From Adiantum capillus-veneris (taxonomy: Eukaryota; Streptophyta; Polypodiopsida; Polypodiales; Pteridaceae), in assembly GCA_014529385.2 (NCBI GenBank), contig CM043957.1, positions 65,113,003 through 65,177,002 on the forward strand: a stretch of DNA of 64,000 nucleotides. Reading direction: 5' to 3'. Under the pieces are notes generated by a model. It was given only the letters and a program-made list of their open reading frames with translations, was not told where the DNA came from and did no database searches. The translations under genes were made by a program, and so were the position numbers. Below, in pieces: positions 33,190 to 44,929 of this stretch (position 1 is its first letter; each line of letters begins with the position of its first letter).

Positions 33190-35563
33190 TGGTGCTCGGG
33201 TTGCTTTGAAGTGTATCGTTAATGATCAAGCAAACATAAATATATATATGTAAGAAAGAGAGAGAAGGGGGAAGGGGGTGCTTGTTGCACTAATGCCTTC
33301 TTACAAATCTGTCATGACCAATCAAAGTGAGATTAGTATTTGTTCAACATAGCCTGAGTAAATTACACCACAACACATCACAAGAAAAAAGCCACCCCAA
33401 TCACTGTCTTAAGGCCAGGGGAGTCCTCTCCACCCTGTCGCCCTCTTACAGCATGTGGGATTTATGGCTAAATTGATAACAATACCCGGAGACAAGCTAT
33501 CAAGAACTTAAATAGAACACCAAGACACTTACACATCATTATTGTCCATGACTTCACGTTGGAAGGAAGACAAGGTATCCATGCTTAATCCAAATTCACC
33601 CTCCTTGATTCAGCAAATGTTGGGCTTACACTAGTAGGAGAAATGATAGATTTCCTACTCTCAATTGAATGATCACTCTCTCTTACCATGGCATAGAGTT
33701 CCCTTGCTAATCACCTCTAATACAACACATACATATTCCTAATGCCAATGAGATTCCACTCAAGAGCTCCTTCTCAAGAGGTTGAGCTTGGCTTCTCAAG
33801 CTATAGCATAGTGCTCTTTCTTCTCCTTTTTTGTGCTAGCTACACCCTCCTTTTATAGCAATTTTGAAGGCTAGGGTTACTCCTCTAACCATGGTTGGGT
33901 TAGATTTTCAGCAATTTACCTAATTTCTTTTGCTTGGAATTATCAAGAAGTTGGTGGGAAAAGAGAGAGGAGAGAAATGGAGGTGATACGACTTTTCATA
34001 GTGGGTTAGTGTTAGTAGAGTTAGTATTAATTTACAAATGGAATTGGATATTTACAATGGGAGTATCCATGTAGGATACAAATAAGGAAGAAAAACTCTT
34101 AAGAGGTAAGAAAAGGTGGATTTCTTACAAGGTTGATGCTCCAAGTGTCTTGAGTAGGGCCAATTTTGACGCTTGTTGATGGTCCACCAGCTTTGACGGT
34201 ACATTTTTTCTCCACTCTTGACCTTCCTTGAGAGACAAGGTAATTGAAGCTGAGTAATCAACCACCATGATGCTGTCTTTCAAGAGAAGAGGCTGAATTT
34301 TGTGGTTTTTTTGATAGATATGGATAATTTGGAGGAGGAAAAATGAGACTAGGTGGTCAATTTTGGAATGGAATTGTGTGTGGGAGGTATGAGTTCACCA
34401 TGGTTTCTCTTATTCTTCAAGGTTGAGGAGAAGGTGAGTAGGGTGCAGAGAGGAGTGGTGAGAGAGGTGGGGATGATGAGTGGAGAAGTGTGTGTGAAAG
34501 AGGAAAATGATAAAGTGGAAGAGAGAGTGTGACTGCATAGCATGGGAAAACTGGGGTCCACTAATAAAATCATAGCTCATAGCTCGTAGCTCAAAAAAAT
34601 ATGAAAAAATTTGAGGCAAAAGTTCAGTCCACGAGCTACAACTTTTGTTTGTATCACCTTTTCAAATTCGGAGAGCAAGTGAACTTTAAAAATTCAGCAA
34701 AACCGACTGTTTTTTTCCACTGCACAAAGTCCTTGTGGGGTCCTTCTTTGGATGATTCTTTTGAATACCTCCAAGAGTAAGCCCTCCATAGTGCATGTAT
34801 GCATGCCACCTACCCTTGACCTTATTTGGTAGGTCTATAATTGAAGATATTGTTGAGATCATGATATAAGTGAATAGTACAACTAAGAAAATCAAATATT
34901 GAGGGGTCTAAAAAATATGTACATGTCAAATATAAATAATATAAGTGGAAAAAATATAAAGGGGTCAAAAGAAATCTCTCTCATTATGAGGCTACCATAA
35001 AAAGATAAATATTTTTGGTGTTCTAATTTTTTAGAAAAAAAACAAAATAGATGTAGGAAGGAAAAAATCACAATAGTGAAAAAATATACACATAAATAAA
35101 ACTAGTTTTTTTGGATTTTTGTTGGGGTGGAGTTACACCAAATATAAGAGAAGCTTACATGAAAATATTTCTATATGGAATAAAGAGTATGAAAAATGGT
35201 AAGAAAAATTATGGTAATGGTGAGGCAATGTACACAGCATAAATAACACACACCTAGGTAGAAATATTTAAATAAATACCAAAATAATTATGAAAAAATC
35301 TTTTATTTAGGCCCTATATACAAAGAAATATTTACATACGCATAGGCCATAATATACTTATATTTTTTATTTTTTTGGCTCAACTAGCCCAATGACTAGC
35401 TAATTGAGGGTTTTTTATTTCAGTAAGGAGATATGGGAAAAGTCCCCTAACTCACACGCACCTATATACAGTGAAAGGGTGAGGGTAACCACAGTGTTTG
35501 AGTGATTTGATAGGGTGAGATAACTCACTATGACAATTACAGAGAGCCGAAAAACGGCTATCA
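32884..35563 (-). repeat. 5' LTR of the Tat-like gypsy element (2680 bp)
   Basis: Same sequence as the 3' LTR but with a 44-bp (AG)n tract at 33146-33189. That difference accounts for the whole 44-bp length gap between the LTRs. The promoter and start of transcription should lie here (minus strand), but no TATA box was assigned with confidence. Confidence 0.95.
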
Positions 35564-38500
35564 GTAGTAACCATATCTAGTCATAAGGATCAAATTTGGC
35601 TAGATACTGAATACTTTCTATGGGATTCTACAACTCATAATGTTGAACCCAGTTTTTTAATGTTTGCTGTATTTAGCACTTCATCTTTGTCTCCAAGATT
35701 CCCCTTGGTAAGAGATGTATTATTCTTTGACATGCTCCATGGCTTCTTATGAACCTAAAGGACAATACGGAACTAAGAAAACATTCATATATTATTTGTA
35801 TTGAGCGTGGCTATAGAAACTTTGATGATAGGTCTGCAAAATGGTAAAAATTCAACTTTTTTGTACCTATTTCTTTTGGCAGAACAAAAAATAGTGAGTG
35901 AGAAGCAATCATATGTTCTGATCACCAACCCATTCAAGTTAACTAGGGAATTTATATCAAGCCCTACAAAAATCCCTAATCTTATTTTTATGCAACAAAA
36001 CGTAAGAAATGACCATTTTGATGAAAATGTAATGGTCCATCAACTTTGGAGGCTTGGTGTGACCAAAAGATGAGAAATTTTTACAAGTTTCTTATTTTTT
36101 CCATGTGTAGTAGGCCTTGAACTATAACCTCATGAAAGGATTTTACAAAATGAGTGGGTCTACTATGGTTTTGGAGGTTTTTTTCAAAACCATGAAAGGA
36201 CACTTTTATGTCGTGTCAGGTTACCAACCTAGTGTTAAAGTGAATACAATTGACAAATTGATAGTGAGACATAAAAAAAGACTATAGTTTGATGAAGATA
36301 CAACATTGCATTACATGTTTCTTCCATTAGTAGGATTAGGTCTTTCAGAAACTTGACATTGCTTTGGTCGAACTAATCTACCCAAAGCACTTCATTGTAG
36401 CTCGGATCTCTGAAAATCTTGAACCTTTGACCTTTGTCAAAGCACCTAACTTGTTGACAGTACTCCTCAATCCTGGCACGATGTGTCGAGTATTGTCTTC
36501 ATTTCTACCTTTTGATTCGTGTGGGCTCCTTGAAATCTCTTTTGGAAGATTCTCAATAGATGCCAATATCATCTATTGAGAATCCTCAACTTGAGAAAGT
36601 TTCTCTCGCAAGTCTCACAAGTATGCCTCACTCTCTAATCTCAGCAAGTTTGTTGCTTTTGTCTCTTCTCGCAATTCCTAAAGTATCCCACTTTCAATCT
36701 CCAATGCAAAGCTTAAAATTTCAACCGCATCAGAGACATTGGTGCATTGTCTCGATCCTATTGCAAGAGATCTCTAGAAGGGTTTCAATAATAATCTCCT
36801 TTTTCGAATTCCTCTCGACATTTCGATATACTCTCTTTGCCGCACACACATTGCAAATAGGAAGAGATGACAATATCTCCTCTTCATTAGTTGATGCACT
36901 TGCAGGTAATTGAGCAATAGCGAGACGAATGGCATGACTAATCTCCATTTACTGTACACAAAGTACTATAGTGGTTGCAAAGAGAAATGTGACAACCAAA
37001 GAGAAAGGTTTGAATGCTTGTAGATTAAAACAATTAATATTGCTTGAATATTCACTTTTAAGTGCTCACTTTTTTAGAAACAAAGAAAACACATCATAAC
37101 TATCTAGTTGTGAGAAATAACAAAGGATTGCATGAGAAGTGATAAACAAACCAAAATGCTCATCAATCCTATTTGAAAATTGAATAAAAGATTTTGCTTA
37201 ATACATGATCAACCCCATCTACATTTGAAAATGGAAAAAGAGTGTTTAGCACTGGGACGCTTGAAAGCGGGCTCCTTGTGATTCTCTATCTTTTTAGGTT
37301 CTACAATGCTCTTTAAAGAATTAATTTTGTTATAAGCTTCAGAGATATAACAACAGCCTAACTCAAAATCAAGGTAGAGGGCATCCGAGTATCCCAACTT
37401 TACTAGTATTTGTAATAAGCATAGGTTGCGGAACAATTGACTGGTATCATTCGGGATTCTGACAAACACTTGGTGAAAGGGTACCCCATCTCGAGTCATG
37501 GAAGTGTGATCGTAGATTCTCCAAGCTTCTTCTACAGTAACACCTAGAAAGAAACCTTGAACAATGCTTTGAAAGAAGTCAAATTTCTTTTGAGAGATTA
37601 ATGAATCATTATATAATCTAATACTATCTCCATTGCTTCAAATCCATGACCAAAATAAGTGCCATAGCGTTCCTAATGGAAAAAAATAAGAGACAATGTA
37701 AGCATAGTTTCTCTAGGACATTGCCCAAAAAACTTGACATTACAATATGTCTCTTTAGATAAGTCCTCAAAGCATTAGACATTTCTAGCTCTATCTATCT
37801 ATCTATCTATATATGTGAGTTTTTTTCTCGTCATTTTCCATCATATGGCACTAAGCATGTCAGAGAGTGGCCTTTGAAATTTGTAGGGTTCAAAAGCAAC
37901 ATAGGATCTTTCAATCACACAAGTTCTTCTCTCTATCTAACTATTCGTATGACATTGACTACCTTACCTTCTCATGTCTGAGTGAGTGTGTATGTGTGGT
38001 AGATTGGTTATATTAATTGTCACTTGAATAGAATAGCTAGATTTCAAGCCCTATCAATAGATAGATCTTTCAATGCTTCTATGGACAGGACGCTCAAAAC
38101 CTCTTTCTTTCTACTGCATGAGGAGGTCTTTTAAGATCCTTATTAGGGAGAAAACTACCAATCCCACCTTCGGTTCCTTGAATTTTTCCCATCACCTAAG
38201 TTCAAGGCACCAAAGTGCAGTAGATTTTACTCACATAGGCTGCTATCTTGGTTATTTGGGTACCCTCTTTAAGAAAAATATTGAGTTCAAGGCTTATACA
38301 ATAGATTGCAAGGTCTTTTGGTTCACTATCATGCTCTCTTGGGATTTTCTTTTGAGTATCATGCCTTGATTTTCAAGACTAATCAAAGACTCTAAGGTAT
38401 ACTGAAATTGCTCTAGGCATTTACATCAAGCGCAAGATCTCTGAAAACCATTTCTATGACATTAAAATCTACGCCTATCTATATGTATACATTTTGGAAT

Positions 38501-38692
38501 GGAATTGAGCGAGGACTCAAACATCCTCAGTAAACTTATAACATCTGCTCTCATAGGCAATTTGGCCCTTATTTTCAGAAGGTTCATATAATATTTTAAT
38601 TTATTATTCACTCTCTGTCTCTGTGTTTTTAAAACCCAGTGGCCACACATAGTTATATTCTTGAGGTTTCTTAAGTCAAATTCAAATATTTT

Positions 38693-38694
<2 letters not shown>
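35564..38694. other. Mostly non-coding stretch with unassigned short frames
   Basis: 35564-36240 is the right part of the split TIR element. After it come short, unrecognised minus-strand frames at 36378-36572, 36730-36948 and 37209-37499 (the last continues upstream as a reading with KKFDFFQSIVQGF and EEAWRIYDH and may be a decayed gene). A (CTAT)n-like stretch lies at about 37790-37815. Nothing I can name. Confidence 0.5.
37209..37620 (-). pseudogene. Unidentified gene fragment
   Basis: A 96-codon frame (MTRDGVPFHQVFVRIPNDTS...) continues upstream in the same general reading with VTVEEAWRIYDHTS and SQKKFDFFQSIVQGF. The composition looks protein-coding, but I know no family for it and see no splice sites that define exons. 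Confidence 0.3.

Positions 38695-38771
<77 letters not shown>
38695..38771. repeat. (TC)n microsatellite
   Basis: 77 bp of TC repeats immediately upstream of the GC-richer leader of the LINE ORF1-like sequence. Confidence 0.97.
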
Positions 38772-38772
<1 letters not shown>

Positions 38773-39269
38773 GCCGTTTCTCTCTTCTTCCTCCTCAGCC
38801 TCCCCCTGAGCGAGGGGCTACCCTGTGGGGGGGCATCAAGCCTTAGTTCGCCGCCTCCCAACTCAGATCAAATCGGCCTGGTCCCAGTACACCCTGAGCG
38901 GCCTAGTCTCGCCTTCCTGCGCGACCTGGCCCTGCGTGGTCACCTGCGACCTTGCCCGACTCCGCCCCTGTCAACCTGCTCGATGGTGCCATGCTCCATT
39001 TCACCCTCGGCAACCTGCCTTGCCCGATTCCGTCCCTATCAGGCAGTTCTGCTCGGTGGTGCCCTGCTCCACTTCAATCTCGGCAACCTGCCCTACCTTA
39101 CCTTATTAATGAACCTGCCTTAACCTTTTACCTAAGGGGTTTGTGTCAATGAAGGTGATTCTCACCCTTGCCATCCGACCTCAACCACAAGAAAGTCGGC
39201 CTTAACCCCGACCTAAGGTGACTGTCTCGAGAAGGTGACTGATTTGAGAAGGTCCCAAGCAACTCACCC

Positions 39270-39966
39270 TTGGCATCCATGGCTACTCGGGTCTCATCCC
39301 GAGGTAAGCTCAGCTTTGCTGGAGTCGTAGCAACACCTCCCAAGGTAGACAACATCACCCGCCTCCAAACCGAAGTCGAAAACCTCCGCAAGGAGAATGA
39401 TAAGCTGAAACAAAGGCTTTCAATTTTTGAAGCTTGGCTTGCCACAATAGAGAATCGCAAGGAGGAGAAGTTGAAGCTGATCGAAATCAAGCTCACGAAG
39501 GTAAAAGAACAAGTAGAGATGACCGTCACAAAGGAGGTCAAAACTCAAGTACAAGAGGTAATCTCCAAGATCGCGTGGCCTCCATGTTACGTGAACAGCA
39601 ACGGCAAGAGGAAATCACCCTCATTTTTCGCATTGGAGGGCTTCCAAGCGATTGGAAAGGGGAGGGAGACCTCAGTCACGAGTCATTTGCCCGCATCCAA
39701 TCTGCAATCCCCATGGTACAGTGTGATCCGGCAAGAATCACTTCTCTTACACACGAACCTCGCACCAATCATGCAATCTACACCTTCAAAACCAAGGCGG
39801 ACCGAATCAAATTTCTTGAGCAATCAAGGCTTCTCAAGGACACCAAAATATGGTAGGTACGAGAAGCACGCGGAGTAGAGAAATGGGCAGTCTACCGAGG
39901 AGGTAAAGCCATTATTCAAGAGTTTCGCACTCCCAAACCCGCTCCCTCCACACCCCTTTCTGCATA
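39270..39966 (+). pseudogene. LINE ORF1-like protein (coiled coil plus RNA-binding tail), broken
   Basis: The first frame starts MASMATRVSSRGKLSFAGVV at 39270 and has a strong heptad pattern (NITRLQTEVENLRKENDKLK, then KLIEIKLTKVKEQVEM). Near 39570 the coding reading moves to another frame with TLIFRIGGLPSDW, then YTFKTKADRIKFLEQSRLL and, past an in-frame TAG at about 39854, VREARGVEKWAVYRGGKA, ending at a TAG at about 39966. A coiled coil followed by such a tail is the layout of L1-type ORF1 RNA chaperones, and I infer that identity. No endonuclease or RT follows; the next sequence is (CT)n tracts. It could instead be an unrelated host coiled-coil gene. Confidence 0.45.
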
Positions 39967-40108
39967 GATTTTATTCATCTTATTATGTCTCACCTTCTTT
40001 TTGGACCCTCAGTCCTTAACTGAGATGTATCCCAAAACCCCCCCATGTTTGTAATGTCTTGCCTTTGGTCCCATAGGTCATATCTGACCTCCATGGACGA
40101 TAATACAA

Positions 40109-40112
<4 letters not shown>

Positions 40113-40181
<69 letters not shown>
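40113..40181. repeat. (TC)n microsatellite
   Basis: About 69 bp of TC, followed after 60 bp by a less regular CT-rich stretch (40240-40276). Confidence 0.97.
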
Positions 40182-40182
<1 letters not shown>

Positions 40183-40362
40183 GCTTTGGATGTTATTTTT
40201 ATCTTCATTCTTTATCTTTCTTTGCTTTCTTTTTGTCTATCCTTCTCTCTCCCTCTCTCTCCCTCTCTCTCTCTCCAAGTCTCATAGTCCATTTGACCCT
40301 TTTGTTGGAGGTAACATACCATTTTGATATACCCCCATTACCATAATATTTCCTTTCATTGA

Positions 40363-40462
<100 letters not shown>

Positions 40463-41133
40463 GTGGGTGTACTTCACGGAGCTCTGGGAGTAGGGAATAT
40501 GGAGTTCGAATTTCACTCGTCACACCAAGCAACTAAATGAACTTGAAATCCTTGCATGAACTTCAAAGCCTTGCAGAGACGCCACCAAGCTGGAAAATAC
40601 TCATTTGTAGGTGCTCGTTGCTCTTCTTTTTTGTAGCCTTCAGCTCACAAATGCAAACACGTGGCAAGGGGCTCCCTTCAACCATATTATGTTAATCTAG
40701 ATACATCCACTTACACTTAATTGTTGTAGGATGAGGAGGTAATTTGGTTAGTATCCATGTACCTCTAGAGATAACATAATTGTACTATACTTCCATAGCA
40801 TCTTGTGTCATTGATCCTTTTGTGGAGAAGAGATAGCTTCACTATAGGTGACAGGATCTTCAAAAGTAGAGAGATTGTTATCAACGATATCTTCATCATG
40901 AACATGAGAAAAACCATGCTATTAAAAAAAAAGCAAATCAATAAAAATATCAATATCAGCATTGGTAACATTTGGAATTGATGGTTGTGAAGTGAAAAGC
41001 TACTCATTAGAAAAAGGTTCCTTATCATAAAATAATGGAAAAACCTTAAGCAAAGATTTAGTATCATCAGCATCATCCACGCACCATGTATCTCCCATAA
41101 GCTATTCATTGAAAGTAGCATCATGATTCATTA

Positions 41134-41421
41134 TTATTTTCTTGGGGAAGGGTTCATTGAATGTGTAGTCTTTGAAAGTGTCAAAAAATCTAATAAAAAT
41201 AAGCCAGAAGTATTAAGCTTTGTTTGTGTTCCTTTAGGAACATGAATATGAGCAATACATCCAAAGATTTGAAAATGAGATACAAAAGGGATTTTACATG
41301 CCCATGTTGTGATGGATATCTTCCCAAAAGGAGCAGTAGTGGGAAGATGGTTCTGAAAAAATATTGATGTCAAGATAGCTACAGCCCAGAAAGTGCAAGA
41401 TAACCCAAAGTGAATTAGCAT
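41134..41421 (-). pseudogene. Copia integrase C-terminal fragment (second family)
   Basis: Reads LSCTFWAVAILTSIFFQNHL, then KIPFVSHFQIFGCIAHIHVP, matching the conserved WAEAV...YL-NR-P...S-L-FGC-AYVHVP segment that follows the copia DDE core. Confidence 0.72.
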
Positions 41422-42777
41422 ACATCTTACACCATTAAGAATAGTATAATTCTTTCATTTAATTAGTAATGTCATTCTATTGAAATGAATATAGAAAAGT
41501 ATGTTCATGAAAGAATACTTTGTTCGATACAATAACTCTGAAACTCATGAGAAACATATTCTCCACCATTATTACTACGAAGTTTTTTGAAACAATGCCC
41601 AGTTTGAAGTTATGCAACCTTGTGAAATCTTTTAAAAACAGATAATGATTCAGATTTTATCCAAGCATGAGAACAATTGTATATCGTGAGTAACCATCAA
41701 TAAACATAATGAAATCATGATGTTGTGATCTTGATGAAGACAAAGGTCCACAAATGTCATTATGAATAAGATCTAAAAGACCATGAAAATGAGTTCTCAT
41801 AGATTCTCATATGAGAATAGACTTTAAGATCCATGCCATGTACACGATTATGACGGTGAAGGTCCAGTTTTAAAAATTCAGCATCATTAATAAAGCAATG
41901 ATGCCATACCTTTCAATTATGATCACCTAGAGTAGTGACAACATTTGCCACGGTATCATTAAGAGATAGCTCAAACAAATTGCCATTGCGAGAAGAAATC
42001 GCAATAGTCTATTCACCTTTCTCAATGTGGCATTTGGTACGATCAAATCACACAAACAAATCAAGGTCAACAAGTCTTGCAACTGAGAGAAGATTACGTT
42101 AAAGATTTGAAACATGTAAACCTCCTCTTAAACTTGAGTTGAAGAAAATATATCAAGATATAAATCTTCAATACCCCTTACTTGACAAGTTGTATCATCA
42201 GTAACATAAACAACATGCTTAATAGGTAAAGAATAATAGTTGTATAGCCACTTAGATTAATATTTTATATTTTCTATCACACCAGAATCAATAATGAAAT
42301 GCAGATTATCACGTACATGAAGTATTCTATTTGGAGGAACCGAACATAAAACACAGCTTGTTTTTTATACAAAGTATGAATAATGTTCAATAGCATATCC
42401 ACTATTTTGATCTGTATCAAATGGACACTAAAAGCACATATGAGAGGGATGATCAAATTGTCCATAATAATCATAAGGAGAAGAAGAATCTCTAGATAAA
42501 ACACAGTTATTTTGTGAAAATATTGTGATCTTTGGCATATTGATGTGTCCAACAATCATCTTTAGTATGATCATTTCTGTTGCAGTAAGAACAATGTTTG
42601 CTAGGAAATTTGAGATGAGAGAAACTACTTTCAAGACAACCACCTTTGCGTCTTACTCATTGAAATGGATGCCTTTGAACATAAAAAGACCATTCTAACT
42701 GTTATGACGTAGATTCTTCTTGTGAAATTATAGCTGCATAGTGATCAATATTACGTCATTCTTGATGTGGAGAGTAT

Positions 42778-43029
42778 TCAATTAAAGATATGCATGTTTT
42801 TTTCAAAATCCAAACCATTTTTTAAAGAAAGAATTGTAACAATGTTGTCATAAGAAGAATCATTTATCATATCAAGAAGAATTGTAATTAGTTGCTTTTG
42901 TGGAAGAGGATCACCCATATCAACAAGCACATTAATAATAGATTTGAAAGAATCAATATATCTCTTCATAGTAGTATCAATTTCATATTGTAATTTGGTA
43001 AGCAAACGTTCGCTATAAGATACTTCCAT
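42778..43029 (-). pseudogene. Copia gag fragment (second family)
   Basis: Reads MEVSYSERLLTKLQYEIDTT and VLVDMGDPLPQKQLITILLD, the pattern of the UBN2-type gag domain. It is part of the element at 40765-43510. Confidence 0.68.
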
Positions 43030-43998
43030 ACATCGTGGAAAGTAAAAAGTTCATACAAATCAAGCGGAAGAGAATCACTAAGAGCAAAAAGAATGTATCG
43101 AGCTCTGATTTATCATGCCACTGTCAATCCGTATAAGCAAGATGTCACTCTTCAAAACAGGTCCTTTAACGATAAAAATATTGTTATGACTTGGATTAAT
43201 GGACTAAAATGGAGATGCATATTTTTTAAGAATAATATCCAAGAATTCATTGCCTCAAGTATTAACAAAAAATTTGCTTTCCAATCAAAAAGCCATGTGC
43301 CTTGAAATGGAGGAACAAAACATTGACCAAAAGAAAAAACATTGACAAAAATAGTCAACCATATCCAGTTGTGAGACGACATATAAGATGAGATCACAAA
43401 ATCTGCACACCATATACGATGAAAGCCGCAAGAGACAAGAGACGTCAACCGAGGACAAGACAGAAGTATCACGGTTATAGTTTGCCAAAATCACCAAAAA
43501 AGGATGCTCAACAAAAGCTCAAAGAGGACGAGAGATGACGCCTAACAGAGTAGATAAAAGGAAATGTCAAAAATTAAAGAGTCCTCAAACTAGAAATTAA
43601 AAAATAACAATGAACAATGCTTCACAACGATGAAACCTGCATCAACTAAACATAGCATAACTTACAGCTACAAAATCTGTTTTTTATAAAGCAGAACTCA
43701 AATCAAATAGTACTAGCAGACAAACAAGTTTTGATCGATGCGCTTAATTTTTTGAATTTTGAGTAGGAAACCCCGAAAAAATTAATCCAAAGTTGAGGGT
43801 GTCAAAACACAAATCGATAAGTAAATTAATCAAAAGTTAATCACATCAATTATATTCCTCTTAACACAAAACAATCACTACTAACAAGAATCTCTCCTCA
43901 AAATAAAATTTTTAGCAATTGCGAATCTTGCAAACAAACCTATACACATACTTTGTTCTTTCACCATGAGACGCATCGCTACGTGATCGTTACCACTT

Positions 43999-44002
<4 letters not shown>

Positions 44003-44052
<50 letters not shown>
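44003..44052. repeat. (GA)n microsatellite
   Basis: 50 bp of GA between the second copia element and the copia RT scrap. Confidence 0.97.
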
Positions 44053-44056
<4 letters not shown>

Positions 44057-44224
44057 ACATATCATGTACGCTCCTAAAAATTGATTCATAATGAAGACAA
44101 GTTACATATATATAAGTGAAACCAGTTTAATTAGAGTGAGCCATATGTAGCTCTACAGTTTTCAAATGCCAAATGTATGTAGCAATGTCTCAATGTACAT
44201 TGCGTAGCACAAAGCAATATCTTC

Positions 44225-44570
44225 CATCACAATTCATGATTGTATGCTCAAATAATGATGCAAATCTCCAAGTCTAAAGAATTCAAAAGAGGCACTCAAG
44301 TCAACCATAAAGTCAATAATGTGTCCCTCATTTGGTCCAGTGAGTACCATGTCATTTATGCGAAGAGCAGTGATCCATCCACTTGACATTTCTAGTGTTT
44401 TCTGTTGGACTATTTTGAAATCCATGTGTAGTCAAACTAGCATATATCTTCTCATACCGAGCACGGGAAGCTTGCATCAAACCTAGATACAAAGCCCTTT
44501 TTTAGCATGTGCATCTTGGTTATATAGATCATTTTTTTGTAGCCTTCATAATCAGAGTGTAGACTTGAAC
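44225..44570 (-). pseudogene. Copia reverse transcriptase scrap
   Basis: Minus-strand pieces read GLMQASRARYEKIYA, then NDMVLTGPNEGHIIDFMVDL and FEFFRLGDLHHYLSIQ, the copia RT segment around YVDD; here the active-site block reads RINDM instead of YVDDM. It lies upstream of the gag of the second copia element, so it belongs to a separate insertion. Confidence 0.72.
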
Positions 44571-44621
44571 TTCATATGTAGAAAATGAATATGTAGAAAC
44601 ATTAAGAGAATTTGCGTAGAA

Positions 44622-44860
44622 ACATTTGGAGTAACCTTGAAAATTTGTATATATGCATATGCATGTGCATATAAATAGAAAGATAAATATATACACATAG
44701 CATTTGTAGTAACCTTCAAAAAAAAAAATTATACATATAAATATGCATATAAATAAATAGACACATATATGAATAAAACATTTGCGACAGCCTTGAAAAT
44801 TGGTTTATATACATGTACATATGTATATAAATAAATAGATACATATAATAATATAACATG
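44622..44860. repeat. Minisatellite, three copies of about 80 bp
   Basis: Three successive units start catttg-agtaacctt/catttgcgacagcctt (about 44622, 44701 and 44782). Each ends in an A/T-rich stretch with atataaata and atatgcat-like hexamers. Confidence 0.72.
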
Positions 44861-44888
44861 TGTTTTTATCAAAATCTCTTAATGTATC

Positions 44889-44918
44889 TACACACACGCA
44901 CACGCGTGCGCACGCGCA
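44889..44918. other. Alternating purine-pyrimidine tract (possible Z-DNA)
   Basis: About 28 bp of almost perfect CA/CG alternation (cacacacgcacacgcgtgcgcacgcgc) in otherwise AT-rich DNA. Such tracts can adopt Z-DNA under supercoiling. Confidence 0.7.
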
Positions 44919-44929
44919 ATCATGTTTAT

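Larger units (their letters stand above)
24246..35563 (-). mobile_element. Young Tat-like Ty3/gypsy LTR retrotransposon (11.3 kb)
   Basis: Complete minus-strand element. LTRs are at 24246-26969 (3') and 32884-35563 (5'), with TG...CA ends and GTAG direct repeats (24242-24245 and 35564-35567) as target duplication; a 5-bp GTAGT reading is also possible. The primer binding site follows the 5' LTR (rc gives TGGTGCCCCCACTGAGGA, about 32863-32880). The polypurine tract next to the 3' LTR reads TGGGGGAGGGCTAA. Gag-protease and RT-RNase H-RNase H-integrase are long uninterrupted frames. By eye the LTRs differ at roughly 20 sites in 2.65 kb, so insertion is recent. The extra archaeal-type RNase H before integrase marks the Tat/Ogre-like branch. 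Confidence 0.93.
23596..36240. mobile_element. Small TIR element (about 1.3 kb) split by a gypsy insertion
   Basis: CTTTAACACTAGGTTGGTAA at 23596-23615 is exactly repeated as its reverse complement at 36221-36240. Inside both ends a GGACACTTTTATGTC block also recurs (about 23619 and 36198). With the 11.3-kb gypsy element removed, the ends would be about 1.3 kb apart. TTAA occurs just outside CACTAGG at each end, as expected for a piggyBac-type TTAA target duplication with TIR CACTAGGTTGGTAA. No transposase is seen, so it would be non-autonomous. Confidence 0.5.
40765..43510 (-). mobile_element. Second decayed copia element (gag to integrase)
   Basis: Minus-strand fragments in copia order: gag (about 43510-42778, with LLTKLQYEIDTTMKRYIDSF and LPQKQLITILLDMI), zinc-knuckle traces (42640-42430, with YDYYGQFDHPSHMC), pre-integrase/integrase traces (42115-41470), and the integrase end (41421-41134, with SCTFWAVAILTS and SHFQIFGCIAHIHVPKGTQ). 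Many frameshifts. The sequence differs from the copia element at 13-18 kb, so it is another family. No LTRs were recognised. Confidence 0.7.
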
